Origin: an uncultured SAR116 cluster alpha proteobacterium
Lineage (GTDB): Bacteria; Pseudomonadota; Alphaproteobacteria; Puniceispirillales; Puniceispirillaceae
DNA length: 64,000 bases
Assembly (NCBI GenBank): GCA_902516825.1
Contig: CABXZZ010000001.1
Coordinates: 43,494 to 107,493 of the forward strand
Direction: 5' to 3'
Shown: positions 9,474 through 19,061 of the stretch, one piece after another
Position numbering within the stretch: position 1 is the stretch's first letter
Layout: each line of letters opens with the position of its first letter
Translations under genes and position numbers: made by a program
The notes under the pieces: model-generated
What the model was told of the DNA's origin: nothing
The model's database searches: none
What the model saw: only the letters and a program-made list of their open reading frames with translations

Positions 9474-10517
9474 ATGGCCGAGTCACAAAACAAATCAGAT
9501 GATGCTGACAAATCAGTATATGAGTCATTAAATGGTATCCAAAAATCAGCTATATTGATGATGCTACTTGGCGAGGAAGAAGCGGCTGAAATAATCAAGA
9601 ATCTTGGACCAAAAGAAGTTCAAGCACTGGGAGCTGCAATGTATTCCGTTCAAGGTTTAGGGCAGGACACTGTAAACGAAGTACTAGACGAGTTTTTGCA
9701 TATAATTAAACAACAAACTAGTCTGGGGCTTGGTGCTGGTAACTATATAAAAAACGTGCTGAATAAAGCAATCGGAGAAGAGCGTGCCCAATCTGTTCTA
9801 AGCAGGATTTCACCATCAAACTCACAGCGACCTATAGAGATTTTAGATTGGATGGATGGCCCATCAATTGCTGATCTTATTTTAGATGAGCATCCGCAAA
9901 TTATTGCGTTAATAATTTCTTATCTAGATTCGGGATTAGGCGCGGATGTTCTAAATCTACTACCTGAAGAAATGCAAGCTGATGTCATCGCTCGAATAGC
10001 AAACCTTGACACTGTTGGGCCAGATGCACTGCTTGAACTTGAAGATGTAATGCAGAAGAAATTCAAAGCCAATACGTCTCTTCGCGCTACTCAGGTGGGC
10101 GGCATTAAAGCAGCTGCTGCAATTATGAACTTCACTAATCAAGAGCAAGAAAGCAAAATTATGAAATCTCTTGGCAAGGATGACAAACATCTCGTTATTG
10201 CCATACAAGAGAGTATGTTTGTATTTGAAAATCTGCTTAAATCAGATGATAAGTCCCTTCAAATGCTTCTTAGAAATGTCGAAACTGATGACCTTATTCT
10301 GGCCTTAAAAGGCGCAGATGATATTCTTAGGGAAAAATTATTTTCATGTATGTCATCTCGTGCAGCAGCAAATATTGTTGATGAAATGGAAGCGCTTGGA
10401 CCCGTTCGGTTAAGCGAGGTTCAAGAGGCTCAGAAACGCATTATTAATGTTGCAAGACGCATGTCAGATGAAGGCTCTATCGTGCTAGCCGGGCGTGGCG
10501 GAGACGACTATGTCTAA
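9474..10517 (+). CDS. fliG: Flagellar motor switch protein FliG
   Basis: KSAILMMLLGEEEAAEIIKNLGPKEVQALGAAM, EHPQIIALIISYL; ATG 9474 with GAGAGAA upstream. Confidence 0.95.
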   Translation: MAESQNKSDDADKSVYESLNGIQKSAILMMLLGEEEAAEIIKNLGPKEVQALGAAMYSVQGLGQDTVNEVLDEFLHIIKQQTSLGLGAGNYIKNVLNKAIGEERAQSVLSRISPSNSQRPIEILDWMDGPSIADLILDEHPQIIALIISYLDSGLGADVLNLLPEEMQADVIARIANLDTVGPDALLELEDVMQKKFKANTSLRATQVGGIKAAAAIMNFTNQEQESKIMKSLGKDDKHLVIAIQESMFVFENLLKSDDKSLQMLLRNVETDDLILALKGADDILREKLFSCMSSRAAANIVDEMEALGPVRLSEVQEAQKRIINVARRMSDEGSIVLAGRGGDDYV

Positions 10518-10558
10518 TTTAAAAGACTTGTCTTGATTGTATTGATTGGAAACTCTTA

Positions 10559-11881
10559 ATGGCAACTGAACCAATGACCTATGCTGACGAACAGGCTGAG
10601 ATGCCAAATGCGCTTGAAGATACTGAAATCGCAAGACTTATGAAACTTGTGAGTGAGTCAGGCTATAAAAAGTCAGAAGACGCCCCAACTTTAAAAAAGC
10701 AGGCGTTTATGCCAAGATCACTTGTTGAAATAGCAATGGAATCACAGAAGAATCGAGAACAAAAAGAAAGTACAACAAACACCGAAACAAATCAAAAAGG
10801 AAGTATAAATCAAAGCGCAGATATAGATGTCCAAGGTGAAGGGACTATCAGCGATAACCCTACTGGTGAAAGTTCAATTTCAAATGAATTGACCTCTCAA
10901 ACAAAGGATACGGAGCTAGCCGATTTGGCACCTCCTTCCCTGTCAGATAAAGATATTATTAGGACTGAAGTTTCTCAACAGCCTAACACACAAGATGAAA
11001 ACCTAGACGCAGATAAGAACTCTGAAGAAGCTGATGTTTTGCAAGCTTCAACACTGCCAAAAAATAATAAAGATGATGAAAATGCCAAATTGGAAATTAC
11101 TCAAAATGAGACAAGTGACTTTAATAAGGAAATCTTGACGGAAGCTGAGCTTTCCAAGGCAGTTGAGAATGCATCCGCGCGCTATGATGAGGGGTTTAGT
11201 GCTGGACTGGAAGCTGGAAGAAATGAAATCAAGAAAGCACTAGAGCAGAAATTTTCTGAAAAACAAAATACATTTGAATTGCTAATAGCTAAACTAACTA
11301 GTATGAGCTCTGCGGAAACAAAAGAATTGGAAGCAGATATTCAGGCAGCTATTTTGTCGCTCGCGAGTGAGAGGGCTGGAATTGCAATTTTAGAAATGCC
11401 AGAAAACTTTATGACTCGAATTGAACAATTAATGAGCCGCCTTGGTAGTAGTTTAGATAGTCCTATAATCAAATTGAATATGGCCGACCTAAGACATATC
11501 GAAGCAGCAAAAGAAAACTCCGAAACACTCTCAAATATAAGAATCATTGGGGATGAAACGCTCAACCACGGAGATATTTCGATTAGTCTTGCTGGTATCG
11601 AAATAGAAGACATTATTGAAAATAGAACCTTTGTTTACCCAATAGATGTTGATTTAGAAACAGATATGGAACAGCCTTCCTCAGAACTTCATTCTGATAA
11701 ATTAGTCCGCCCTGAAACCGTTGATAAGAACACTTTGAAGGATGATATTTCAGACGACATTAATGAGAATAAAACAGACCAAGAAGAAGCTCAAGCGATC
11801 CCAAACCAAGAAATCGGGGATGAAAAACAAAATATTGAGGATGAAAATTCTGATATTAATCCGTCAGATGGGGTAGCATGA
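10559..11881 (+). CDS. fliH: Flagellar assembly protein FliH-like, long acidic N-terminal region
   Basis: Between fliG and fliI; YDEGFSAGLEAGRNE, FliH-like C-terminal part. Confidence 0.75.
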   Translation: MATEPMTYADEQAEMPNALEDTEIARLMKLVSESGYKKSEDAPTLKKQAFMPRSLVEIAMESQKNREQKESTTNTETNQKGSINQSADIDVQGEGTISDNPTGESSISNELTSQTKDTELADLAPPSLSDKDIIRTEVSQQPNTQDENLDADKNSEEADVLQASTLPKNNKDDENAKLEITQNETSDFNKEILTEAELSKAVENASARYDEGFSAGLEAGRNEIKKALEQKFSEKQNTFELLIAKLTSMSSAETKELEADIQAAILSLASERAGIAILEMPENFMTRIEQLMSRLGSSLDSPIIKLNMADLRHIEAAKENSETLSNIRIIGDETLNHGDISISLAGIEIEDIIENRTFVYPIDVDLETDMEQPSSELHSDKLVRPETVDKNTLKDDISDDINENKTDQEEAQAIPNQEIGDEKQNIEDENSDINPSDGVA

Positions 11882-13200
11882 TATCAGTAAAAGATCGACT
11901 TACACAAAGTATTAGCTCTGTCTCTTTGGAAAAAACGGTATCTATTTCAGGTAGAGTAAATAGATATGATGGGCAAATGGCAGAATGTGACGGATTCCCA
12001 GCAACAATCGGTTCGTTATGTCAGATTGATACCGAAACAGGTATTCCAGCAACAGCCGAAATAATTGGGTTTAATAAAGGGAATAATTTATTAAGCCTAC
12101 ATGATTTTGGAGCACGGATCAGCGTCGGCGCCAAAGTTTGTGTCATTGATGATGGTTATTTGATACCAGTTGGGGTCGGATTACTTGGGCGGGTTACTGA
12201 TGCTCTTGGAAAACCTCTAGATGAGATGCCCCTTCCCAAACTCAATAGCAAATGGCCTCTTCTCGGCAAAGAATTGAACCCACTTGCAAAAAATCCCGTA
12301 GACACACCACTAGATGTCGGCGTTCGGGCAATTAATAGCCTTCTTACCGTCGGAAAAGGTCAGCGCATTGGTATTATTGCGGGCTCTGGAGTGGGAAAAT
12401 CAGTTTTGCTTGCAATGATGAGCAGATATACAGAAGCAGATATTGTTGTTGTCGGTATGATTGGCGAGCGTGGAAGAGAGGTCGGGAGTTTTGTTAAAAC
12501 CATTCTTTCGGGTGAGGCAAAAAAACGCACCGCTGTTGTTGCTGTACCAGCAGACCGCTCTCCACTGTTGCGGATAAGAGGTGCAGAGAGAGCGACTGCT
12601 ATCGCTGAATTTTTTCGAGATCAAGGTAAAAATGTTCTTCTTATAATGGATTCTCTTACTAGAGTTGCGCATGCGCGTCGTGAAATTGGCCTTGCACTTG
12701 GCGAGCAGCCTACGTCAAAAGGTTATCCACCATCTGTTGTGTCCATGATTCCACGTTTGATTGAGAGAACAGGGAGTGGTATCAAAAATCAGGGGACCAT
12801 TACAGCTATTTACACAGTACTAGCAGATGGGGATGACGCAAATGACCCGGTCGTCGACACAGCACGAGCCATTTTGGATGGTCATATATTGTTATCTAGA
12901 AAACAAACACAAATGGGCATTTACCCAGCTATAGATGTCCCCATGTCCATTAGTCGAGTTATGAGCGAAATTACGGATGAAACTTTACAGAAAAGCGCGC
13001 AAAAATTTCGCCGGCTTGTCTCGTTATATATGGAAAATCGTGATTTAATTTTAATGGGTGGCTACACCTCTGGACAAGACCCAGAATTAGATGAAGCTGT
13101 TGCACTTTGGCCAAGATTAATGGCGCACATACAACAGGTTGAAACACAAAAAGCTGATTTTATCGAAAGTAAAGATGCATTAAATAGCCTGATGAAATGA
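11878..13200 (+). CDS. fliI: Flagellar type III export ATPase FliI
   Basis: GIIAGSGVGKSVLLAMM, ERGREV, LLIMDSLTRVAHARREIGLALGE. Confidence 0.95.
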   Translation: MISVKDRLTQSISSVSLEKTVSISGRVNRYDGQMAECDGFPATIGSLCQIDTETGIPATAEIIGFNKGNNLLSLHDFGARISVGAKVCVIDDGYLIPVGVGLLGRVTDALGKPLDEMPLPKLNSKWPLLGKELNPLAKNPVDTPLDVGVRAINSLLTVGKGQRIGIIAGSGVGKSVLLAMMSRYTEADIVVVGMIGERGREVGSFVKTILSGEAKKRTAVVAVPADRSPLLRIRGAERATAIAEFFRDQGKNVLLIMDSLTRVAHARREIGLALGEQPTSKGYPPSVVSMIPRLIERTGSGIKNQGTITAIYTVLADGDDANDPVVDTARAILDGHILLSRKQTQMGIYPAIDVPMSISRVMSEITDETLQKSAQKFRRLVSLYMENRDLILMGGYTSGQDPELDEAVALWPRLMAHIQQVETQKADFIESKDALNSLMK

Positions 13201-13231
13201 AACCTATTTTAGAAAATTCTCGTAAATAATC

Positions 13232-13657
13232 ATGAAACAGAAATCAATATATGAGAGATATACTCTAAAGCAGCAAATTGATATTTCAAAAAGAGCTGAG
13301 ACAATGCGCACGCTTAACTCGGAGCTTAAAAAATCTCAGGAATTAGCACAGCAACTTACAGAAATTGCGAAACAAACTAAAATTAAGACAGGTGAAACTA
13401 ATGCAATGTCTTTACGATCTTCTTCCTGGTATAGTAACGTTGTCCAAGAGCAGTTGGAAACGACAGAAAACAGAAATCAATTCTTACAACGAGAAGTAGA
13501 TGACAACCGCAGAACTCTTGCCAAAGCGGTTCATCGGAAAAATAAATCTCAAGAATCATGGCATCGTTATGAGGCTATTGAACAAGCAAACAAAGAAGAG
13601 AAACTTGAACAAGAACTCTTCAGCAGAAAACGAAATGCTAACAAATTTGGAAACTAA
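13232..13657 (+). CDS. FliJ-like coiled-coil protein (putative)
   Basis: Charged coiled-coil ORF between fliI and fliK. Confidence 0.6.
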   Translation: MKQKSIYERYTLKQQIDISKRAETMRTLNSELKKSQELAQQLTEIAKQTKIKTGETNAMSLRSSSWYSNVVQEQLETTENRNQFLQREVDDNRRTLAKAVHRKNKSQESWHRYEAIEQANKEEKLEQELFSRKRNANKFGN

Positions 13658-13707
13658 AAAAAACTATTTTTGGACTATTAAGGGTCACTTTACCACCATA
13701 AAAAGTT

Positions 13708-13722
13708 TGGCATTTTATTTGC
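13708..13722 (+). promoter_or_regulatory. Candidate sigma54 promoter TGGCATTTTATTTGC upstream of fliK
   Basis: GG-N10-GC; 42 nt upstream of ATG at 13765. Confidence 0.65.
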
Positions 13723-13764
13723 ATCGGGAACCGCAACAATTAATTCCAGAGCTAAATTGATAGT

Positions 13765-15288
13765 ATGACACACGTTACCAGCAGTACGAATTCAAGTATT
13801 TCATCCTCGCATAATGAAAAACAATCTGAAATATCTGATAATCAGACAGATACATTATTTAACGATTTATTTTCAATTGTAAGCGAACTTGATGCAGAAT
13901 CGGTCGAGTTAATAGCCAGAAAATTATCTAAAAATGGCTCAATTGAGCCTGCGCTCAGCTCGGATGCGGAAAAAATCAACTTGTTTCCTGAAAATATTAC
14001 CAAAAACAACAAACTGGTTTTTAAAAAAGATGTTAGTAGTGAAGATCAAATACACGTGCTTACGCCTTTTATAGAACGATTAAACTCATTTCTTGAGAAT
14101 AGAAATTCTGATGATGATAAAGCCAACGAGACATTAGAAATGGATTTCGTTGACAAAACTATAAATGAGGCAACTAATCTGAGTGCTATCTTAACAAATG
14201 CTGATAAGAACAGGGAACTTCCCATTCAAAAGGAACTTCGTGTATCACACCCTAACCTACCTTATGTAAACGTTAATTCAAATCCAATACGATACGGCAA
14301 CTCCACCAGTTTTAAAAATGACGCGGATAAGAACGAAAAACTTTCGTTCGTTGTTAAACTAATAGAGGATGCTATTTTCTCAAGAAAAGCTAAGGAGCCC
14401 GTTTCTGAAAAAGAAGCCGATAAAAAAAATGCATCTTCTGCTAAGCTTACGGAATTCAGTGCATTGGATGAAGCCATTGAAGCCGTTAGTGAGCTTAAAA
14501 ACAAAAAGAGGAGAAACATTGGGTTAGACGCAGCTACTAGCCCCAAAAAAATAGAGTTATCCGACTTATTGAGAGATAATCCCAAAAATAAAGATTACCT
14601 GAATACAGTGGAATCAAAGAATACTTCGATAAGTTATGCATCTGCAAGCGCGCCTAACAGTAAGAACAGAATGGCAGAAATCAACGCTCAAGCCCCAACA
14701 AGACAGGTAGAGTTAAGTCAACAATTAAACTCAAACTCTGTAAATCAAACATATACTCAGATTATTGGTGCAGACATGCATTCAGGTGGAGATAACGGGC
14801 AGGATGGTAGCGATAATCGGCAATCGTCCCAGCCGCTTCGAACAAGCTCTCCCCTTTCAGCTATTCAGAAGCTAGATATGGCGGACAAAGCCTGGAAAGA
14901 GGCGCTATTACGACGTGTTGAAATGCAAATAAAAGATGGTGGTAAAACACTTGATTTATCGCTTAATCCTAAACAATTGGGCAGAATGACCGTTTCAATC
15001 AACATGGTTGGTGATGATACTTCAATTCAAATTTCAACAGAAACTTCCGCTGCCGCAACCTTGTTATTAGAATCAGAGAGTAAACTAGCACAGATGATGC
15101 ACGACATCGGATTGAGATTAAATCTGCTTCAAGCTGGATTATCAGGCAAAAACGACAAAAATTCGACACAGGATGAGAGCAGCAAAAAATCGGAAAACTC
15201 AGCCAAGAGCAAAACTGGTAATGAAACTAAAATAAATGAAATAAATTTAAATAAATTAGATAAATCAATTTTAAATATAGTTGCATGA
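13765..15288 (+). CDS. fliK: Flagellar hook-length control protein FliK
   Basis: C-terminal LDLSLNPKQLGRMTVSINMVGDDTSIQISTET; long low-complexity N-terminus. Confidence 0.85.
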   Translation: MTHVTSSTNSSISSSHNEKQSEISDNQTDTLFNDLFSIVSELDAESVELIARKLSKNGSIEPALSSDAEKINLFPENITKNNKLVFKKDVSSEDQIHVLTPFIERLNSFLENRNSDDDKANETLEMDFVDKTINEATNLSAILTNADKNRELPIQKELRVSHPNLPYVNVNSNPIRYGNSTSFKNDADKNEKLSFVVKLIEDAIFSRKAKEPVSEKEADKKNASSAKLTEFSALDEAIEAVSELKNKKRRNIGLDAATSPKKIELSDLLRDNPKNKDYLNTVESKNTSISYASASAPNSKNRMAEINAQAPTRQVELSQQLNSNSVNQTYTQIIGADMHSGGDNGQDGSDNRQSSQPLRTSSPLSAIQKLDMADKAWKEALLRRVEMQIKDGGKTLDLSLNPKQLGRMTVSINMVGDDTSIQISTETSAAATLLLESESKLAQMMHDIGLRLNLLQAGLSGKNDKNSTQDESSKKSENSAKSKTGNETKINEINLNKLDKSILNIVA

Positions 15289-15315
15289 TCTTATAATAAT
15301 CTAAAGGAATGCGAG

Positions 15316-15891
15316 ATGGCTGAAGAAGAACAAGAAGAAAAAAAATCTAGAGGTGGTTTGATAAAAATCATTTTGTTTGCAGTCAGTGGCATTATGCTTG
15401 TTGTGATAGGTCTTGGTGCTGGTTATTTCGTATTTGGAAGTAGCCAACCTGATCCATCTGAAGAAATTGAAGCCATCATAGAACGAAAAATGGAAGAAGC
15501 TGAGGCTGAAAAAACAGCTGTGGATAATAACTCTCGCGAGAAGGTCTCAAAAGAAACTCCTGAACAAGAGAATTTTGTTACAATTTATTATGAATTTCCA
15601 GGAACCTTTACTACGAATTTACGTGGTTCTCGTAAAATGCTTCAAGTTGGAATTGGTGTTTCTACACAATATGACGATACTGTTATGATTAATGTGGAGT
15701 CACACGAATTGGCACTTCGTTCAACAATATTGGGTGTTTTAAGCGAATTTGGTGAAGATGACATTCAGGGTTCAAATGGCAAAGCTGCACTTGCTTCTGC
15801 GCTAAAAGAAGGCATAAACAATAAATTAATATTGTTAGAAAATTTTGGTGGTGTGGGAGAAGTTCTATTTACCTCATTTGTCCTTAATTAA
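15316..15891 (+). CDS. fliL: Flagellar basal body-associated protein FliL
   Basis: Single TM then FliL-like domain; between fliK and fliM. Confidence 0.85.
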   Translation: MAEEEQEEKKSRGGLIKIILFAVSGIMLVVIGLGAGYFVFGSSQPDPSEEIEAIIERKMEEAEAEKTAVDNNSREKVSKETPEQENFVTIYYEFPGTFTTNLRGSRKMLQVGIGVSTQYDDTVMINVESHELALRSTILGVLSEFGEDDIQGSNGKAALASALKEGINNKLILLENFGGVGEVLFTSFVLN

Positions 15892-15918
15892 GAATGAACT
15901 TTATTAGGAGTAATAAAA

Positions 15919-16896
15919 TTGGCCTCTACCCGTAAGTTAAGCACTGAAGAAGTCAATGCGCTAATTGAAGGGCTAGATGGCAGTGATGAAGAAACAAATT
16001 CCTTTGAAAGTGTTGATAATGGAAATGTAAGGCCGTTTGTATTTGGTTCGGATGACTTATCTCTAATGGGAGATTACTACGCTCTTCGGATGATTAATGA
16101 GCGATTTGCTCGGTTTGCAAGAAGCATTTTTTTGCCAATGCTTAGGCTTCAACCTCGTATTTCGTCATTTCCACCAGAGGTAAAGTCATTTGATGAATAC
16201 GCTGCAAATATCGATGGGTTTATGAGTATGAATATAAGCCGCATGGAAGAGTTACGCGGCAACATGATGATGGTGATTGATCCCACATTTATATCGATCC
16301 TTACAAATGCATATTATGGTGGCAAAATCGAGTCTTTAAAAAACAGACGCTCTGAATTCACAACTACAGAAGACCGGCTCATAGAATTAATCACAAAAGG
16401 CCTTAATAACGTTCTTCAAGATGCTTGGAACGACTTAACACCAACTACAATTTCATATCTAAGTAGAGAAATTAATCCGCAATTCGCATCATTTGTCGAC
16501 GGCTCAGATTTAGTAATCATATGCTCGTTCGTCGTTCAACTGCCAAATATCGATGCAGCCAGTTTTGATATAATATACCCGCTTCAAATTCTAAAACCGA
16601 TAGCATCGCAACTCCGCTCTCGTGTTCAATCAGATATGTCAGACAATGATGAGACATGGCGAGAGCGAATGGAAAAGGCAGTTCTCGAGATTCCACTTAA
16701 AATTAAGGCAAAATTAAGCGAGCCCAAACTACCTATGAAAACATTAATAAACTTGAAACAGGGAGATGTCTTCCCAATCCAAATTGGTGAGGGCGTCGAA
16801 ATACTAATGGATGAAGAGTTATTGTTCAAAGGTGAAATAGGCGAAGTAAGCGGTCAAGCTGCTGTTAATTTAACTTCGAGAATCACTAAAATTTAA
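15919..16896 (+). CDS. fliM: Flagellar motor switch protein FliM
   Basis: RKLSTEEVNALIEG, FARSIFLPMLRLQPRI; TTG start. Confidence 0.9.
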   Translation: MASTRKLSTEEVNALIEGLDGSDEETNSFESVDNGNVRPFVFGSDDLSLMGDYYALRMINERFARFARSIFLPMLRLQPRISSFPPEVKSFDEYAANIDGFMSMNISRMEELRGNMMMVIDPTFISILTNAYYGGKIESLKNRRSEFTTTEDRLIELITKGLNNVLQDAWNDLTPTTISYLSREINPQFASFVDGSDLVIICSFVVQLPNIDAASFDIIYPLQILKPIASQLRSRVQSDMSDNDETWRERMEKAVLEIPLKIKAKLSEPKLPMKTLINLKQGDVFPIQIGEGVEILMDEELLFKGEIGEVSGQAAVNLTSRITKI

Positions 16897-16953
16897 TACA
16901 AATTTTTACTAGTGTTTTCAACTAGTTTAAAAGAGGAGCAGAAAGGACAACAG

Positions 16954-17253
16954 ATGTCTGATGAAAACGAAACAAAGAATGAAGAAAATGTAGGTTATGA
17001 TAACTTACGTATTCTCGAGAATATTGAAGTAAATCTCACGGTTGAAGTTGGAAGCGCTGAGCTTAAAATTCGCGACCTTCTGCGACTAAGTGAAGGCTCT
17101 ATTATAGAACTTGACAGGTTAGCAGGTGACCCACTAGATATTTTGGCCAATGGTACCATGATAGCTAAAGGAGAAGTTGTTATGGTTGGAGAGAGATTTG
17201 GCATTCGCTTCTCTGAAATCGTATCACCAGAAAAAAGAGTAGAAAACCTATAA
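16954..17253 (+). CDS. fliN: Flagellar motor switch protein FliN
   Basis: IEVNLTVEVGSAELKIRDLLRLSEGSIIELDRLAGDPLDILANGTMIAKGEVVMVGERFGIRFSEI. Confidence 0.95.
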   Translation: MSDENETKNEENVGYDNLRILENIEVNLTVEVGSAELKIRDLLRLSEGSIIELDRLAGDPLDILANGTMIAKGEVVMVGERFGIRFSEIVSPEKRVENL

Positions 17254-17301
17254 ATAAGTAGCTTAAAGTGATAGGGAATAGAATAGTCAATATTATGACA
17301 T

Positions 17302-17315
17302 TCAGCTTTTTGAAT
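17302..17315 (+). promoter_or_regulatory. Candidate activator-binding (enhancer) motif TCAGCTTTTTGAAT inside a perfect inverted repeat
   Basis: ACATTCA-GCTTTT-TGAATGT (17298-17317); starts 92 bp upstream of the sigma54 -24 element. Confidence 0.4.
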
Positions 17316-17393
17316 GTTAAATCACATAAAACACTAAAATAATATCAATTAAATACAAAGTGTTAAACGAATTAACAAAATATTTGGTCAGTA

Positions 17394-17408
17394 TGGCACG
17401 CGTTTTGC
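17394..17408 (+). promoter_or_regulatory. Candidate sigma54 promoter TGGCACGCGTTTTGC upstream of fliO
   Basis: Matches consensus TGGCACG-N4-TTGC; 41 nt upstream of ATG at 17450. Confidence 0.8.
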
Positions 17409-17449
17409 CTTTTTAAAACATCTTATTCAGTTAAGGGTTTTTCAAAGCA

Positions 17450-17935
17450 ATGGTTGCCATCAATCCATTTAGTTACGAACAGGTTGCAATTATATTTCTA
17501 TTCCTATCCGTCATGGTAGGAGTACTTCTATTTGTGCGCCTCAACAGAGGCAAGCTAAAATTGAAACTTCAACCTGAAAAAATAATTAATATCTTAGAGG
17601 ATACAGCTATTTCTCAAACAGAGCGTCTTCGCTTAATAAAAGTTGGAGATGAAGCATTTTTGATGTCCTCTGTAAAGGGGCAATCGCCACAACTCATTAA
17701 ACTGGAGTCAGAAAACCGCGCAATTAAGCTGGCTGAAAAACAGATAGAATTAAGCCAGAAAAAATCAAAATCGATTCACATAAGGTCACCATTTGACCTC
17801 CGAACACCCAAAAAACCTAAAATTGACACAAACACAGCAGCTAACTCACAAGCTAATGCTGCCCAAACAGAATCAATATTTAATGCGATTAAGCAAGCCC
17901 GCGATAAAAACCCCTTACTAGGACTAGATAAATGA
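17450..17935 (+). CDS. fliO: Flagellar biosynthesis protein FliO-like
   Basis: Single N-terminal TM, FliO-like region, precedes fliP. Confidence 0.7.
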   Translation: MVAINPFSYEQVAIIFLFLSVMVGVLLFVRLNRGKLKLKLQPEKIINILEDTAISQTERLRLIKVGDEAFLMSSVKGQSPQLIKLESENRAIKLAEKQIELSQKKSKSIHIRSPFDLRTPKKPKIDTNTAANSQANAAQTESIFNAIKQARDKNPLLGLDK

Positions 17936-18774
17936 ATTTTTTGTCGTTGATAAAATCAAATGTTAAATTTTGGAATGGTAAAAAGCCTCACAAAATAAAA
18001 TTAGCATTAATATTCGCCAGTATTTTTTGTTTTTCGATATTAAGCAGTAATGTAGCAATTTCTCAAACAATGTTAGAAACAAGCCTTTCTGGTTTACCAG
18101 CATTAAATGTAATAAATGGTGATGGTGTAGCAGGCACCACCTATTCTTTGTCATTACAAATTCTGGCTCTTATGACCGTGTTGACAATTCTTCCTTCACT
18201 TGTATTAGGAATGACCTCTTTTACTAGAGTAATAATTGTTTTATCGATTCTCAGACAAGCAATGGGTACACAGCAGACTCCACCTAATCAGGTTCTTATA
18301 GCAATAGCATTATTTTTAACTTTTTTTATTATGGCTCCTACATTTGAGACTTTATACAATGACGCCATTTCCCCCTACCTTGAGGGTCAGATGGCGGCAG
18401 ATATCGCAATTTCAGATGGAACAAATGTTATGAAACAGTTCCTCGTTCAGAATACCAGAGTAACAGACTTAAATATGTTCTCAGATATGGTTGGCATTTC
18501 AAATTATGAGTCGTCAAAGGAGGTGCCTCTATCAGTGTTGTTGCCAGCATTTATTACATCAGAGCTAAAGACTGCCTTTCAAATAGGCTTTCTTCTGTTC
18601 CTACCTTTTCTTGTCATTGACATGGTTATTGCCTCCATTCTGATGTCTCTTGGCATGATGATGCTAAGCCCTATGCTAGTAGCTATGCCATTCAAATTAT
18701 TATTATTTGTCTTGGTAGACGGATGGGCAATGACAGTTGGCTCTCTTGTTGCCACCTATTCTATCGGAGGATAA
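17932..18774 (+). CDS. fliP: Flagellar type III export protein FliP
   Basis: TSFTRVIIVLSILRQAMGTQQTPPNQVLIAIALFLTFFIMAP. Confidence 0.95.
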   Translation: MNFLSLIKSNVKFWNGKKPHKIKLALIFASIFCFSILSSNVAISQTMLETSLSGLPALNVINGDGVAGTTYSLSLQILALMTVLTILPSLVLGMTSFTRVIIVLSILRQAMGTQQTPPNQVLIAIALFLTFFIMAPTFETLYNDAISPYLEGQMAADIAISDGTNVMKQFLVQNTRVTDLNMFSDMVGISNYESSKEVPLSVLLPAFITSELKTAFQIGFLLFLPFLVIDMVIASILMSLGMMMLSPMLVAMPFKLLLFVLVDGWAMTVGSLVATYSIGG

Positions 18775-18776
18775 AA

Positions 18777-19055
18777 ATGAACGCCGCGTATTTATTTGAT
18801 CAGAATGTCGAATTTTTGAGAATTGCGTTTTGGCAGATTATTATGGCAGCTGGCCCGTTGCTGGCAATAGCCCTTGCAGTTGGACTTATTATAGGGATAA
18901 TTCAAGCGGCTACTTCCATCAACGAAATGACGCTAAGTTTTGTCCCAAAACTTGTTATTGTAATGATATCATTTGGACTTCTTTCTAGCTTTATTTTAAC
19001 CCAGTTATCTGATTATTTTGGGTTTATTTTTGATCAAATCGTTAATATCAGCTAA
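18777..19055 (+). CDS. fliQ: Flagellar type III export protein FliQ
   Basis: GLIIGIIQAATSINEMTLSFVPKL. Confidence 0.95.
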   Translation: MNAAYLFDQNVEFLRIAFWQIIMAAGPLLAIALAVGLIIGIIQAATSINEMTLSFVPKLVIVMISFGLLSSFILTQLSDYFGFIFDQIVNIS

Positions 19056-19061
19056 TCCGAT

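Noticed and set aside
13500-13760. 86-aa ORF overlapping the FliJ-like gene
   Set aside because: Out of frame with the FliJ-like ORF and runs through the sigma54 promoter of fliK.
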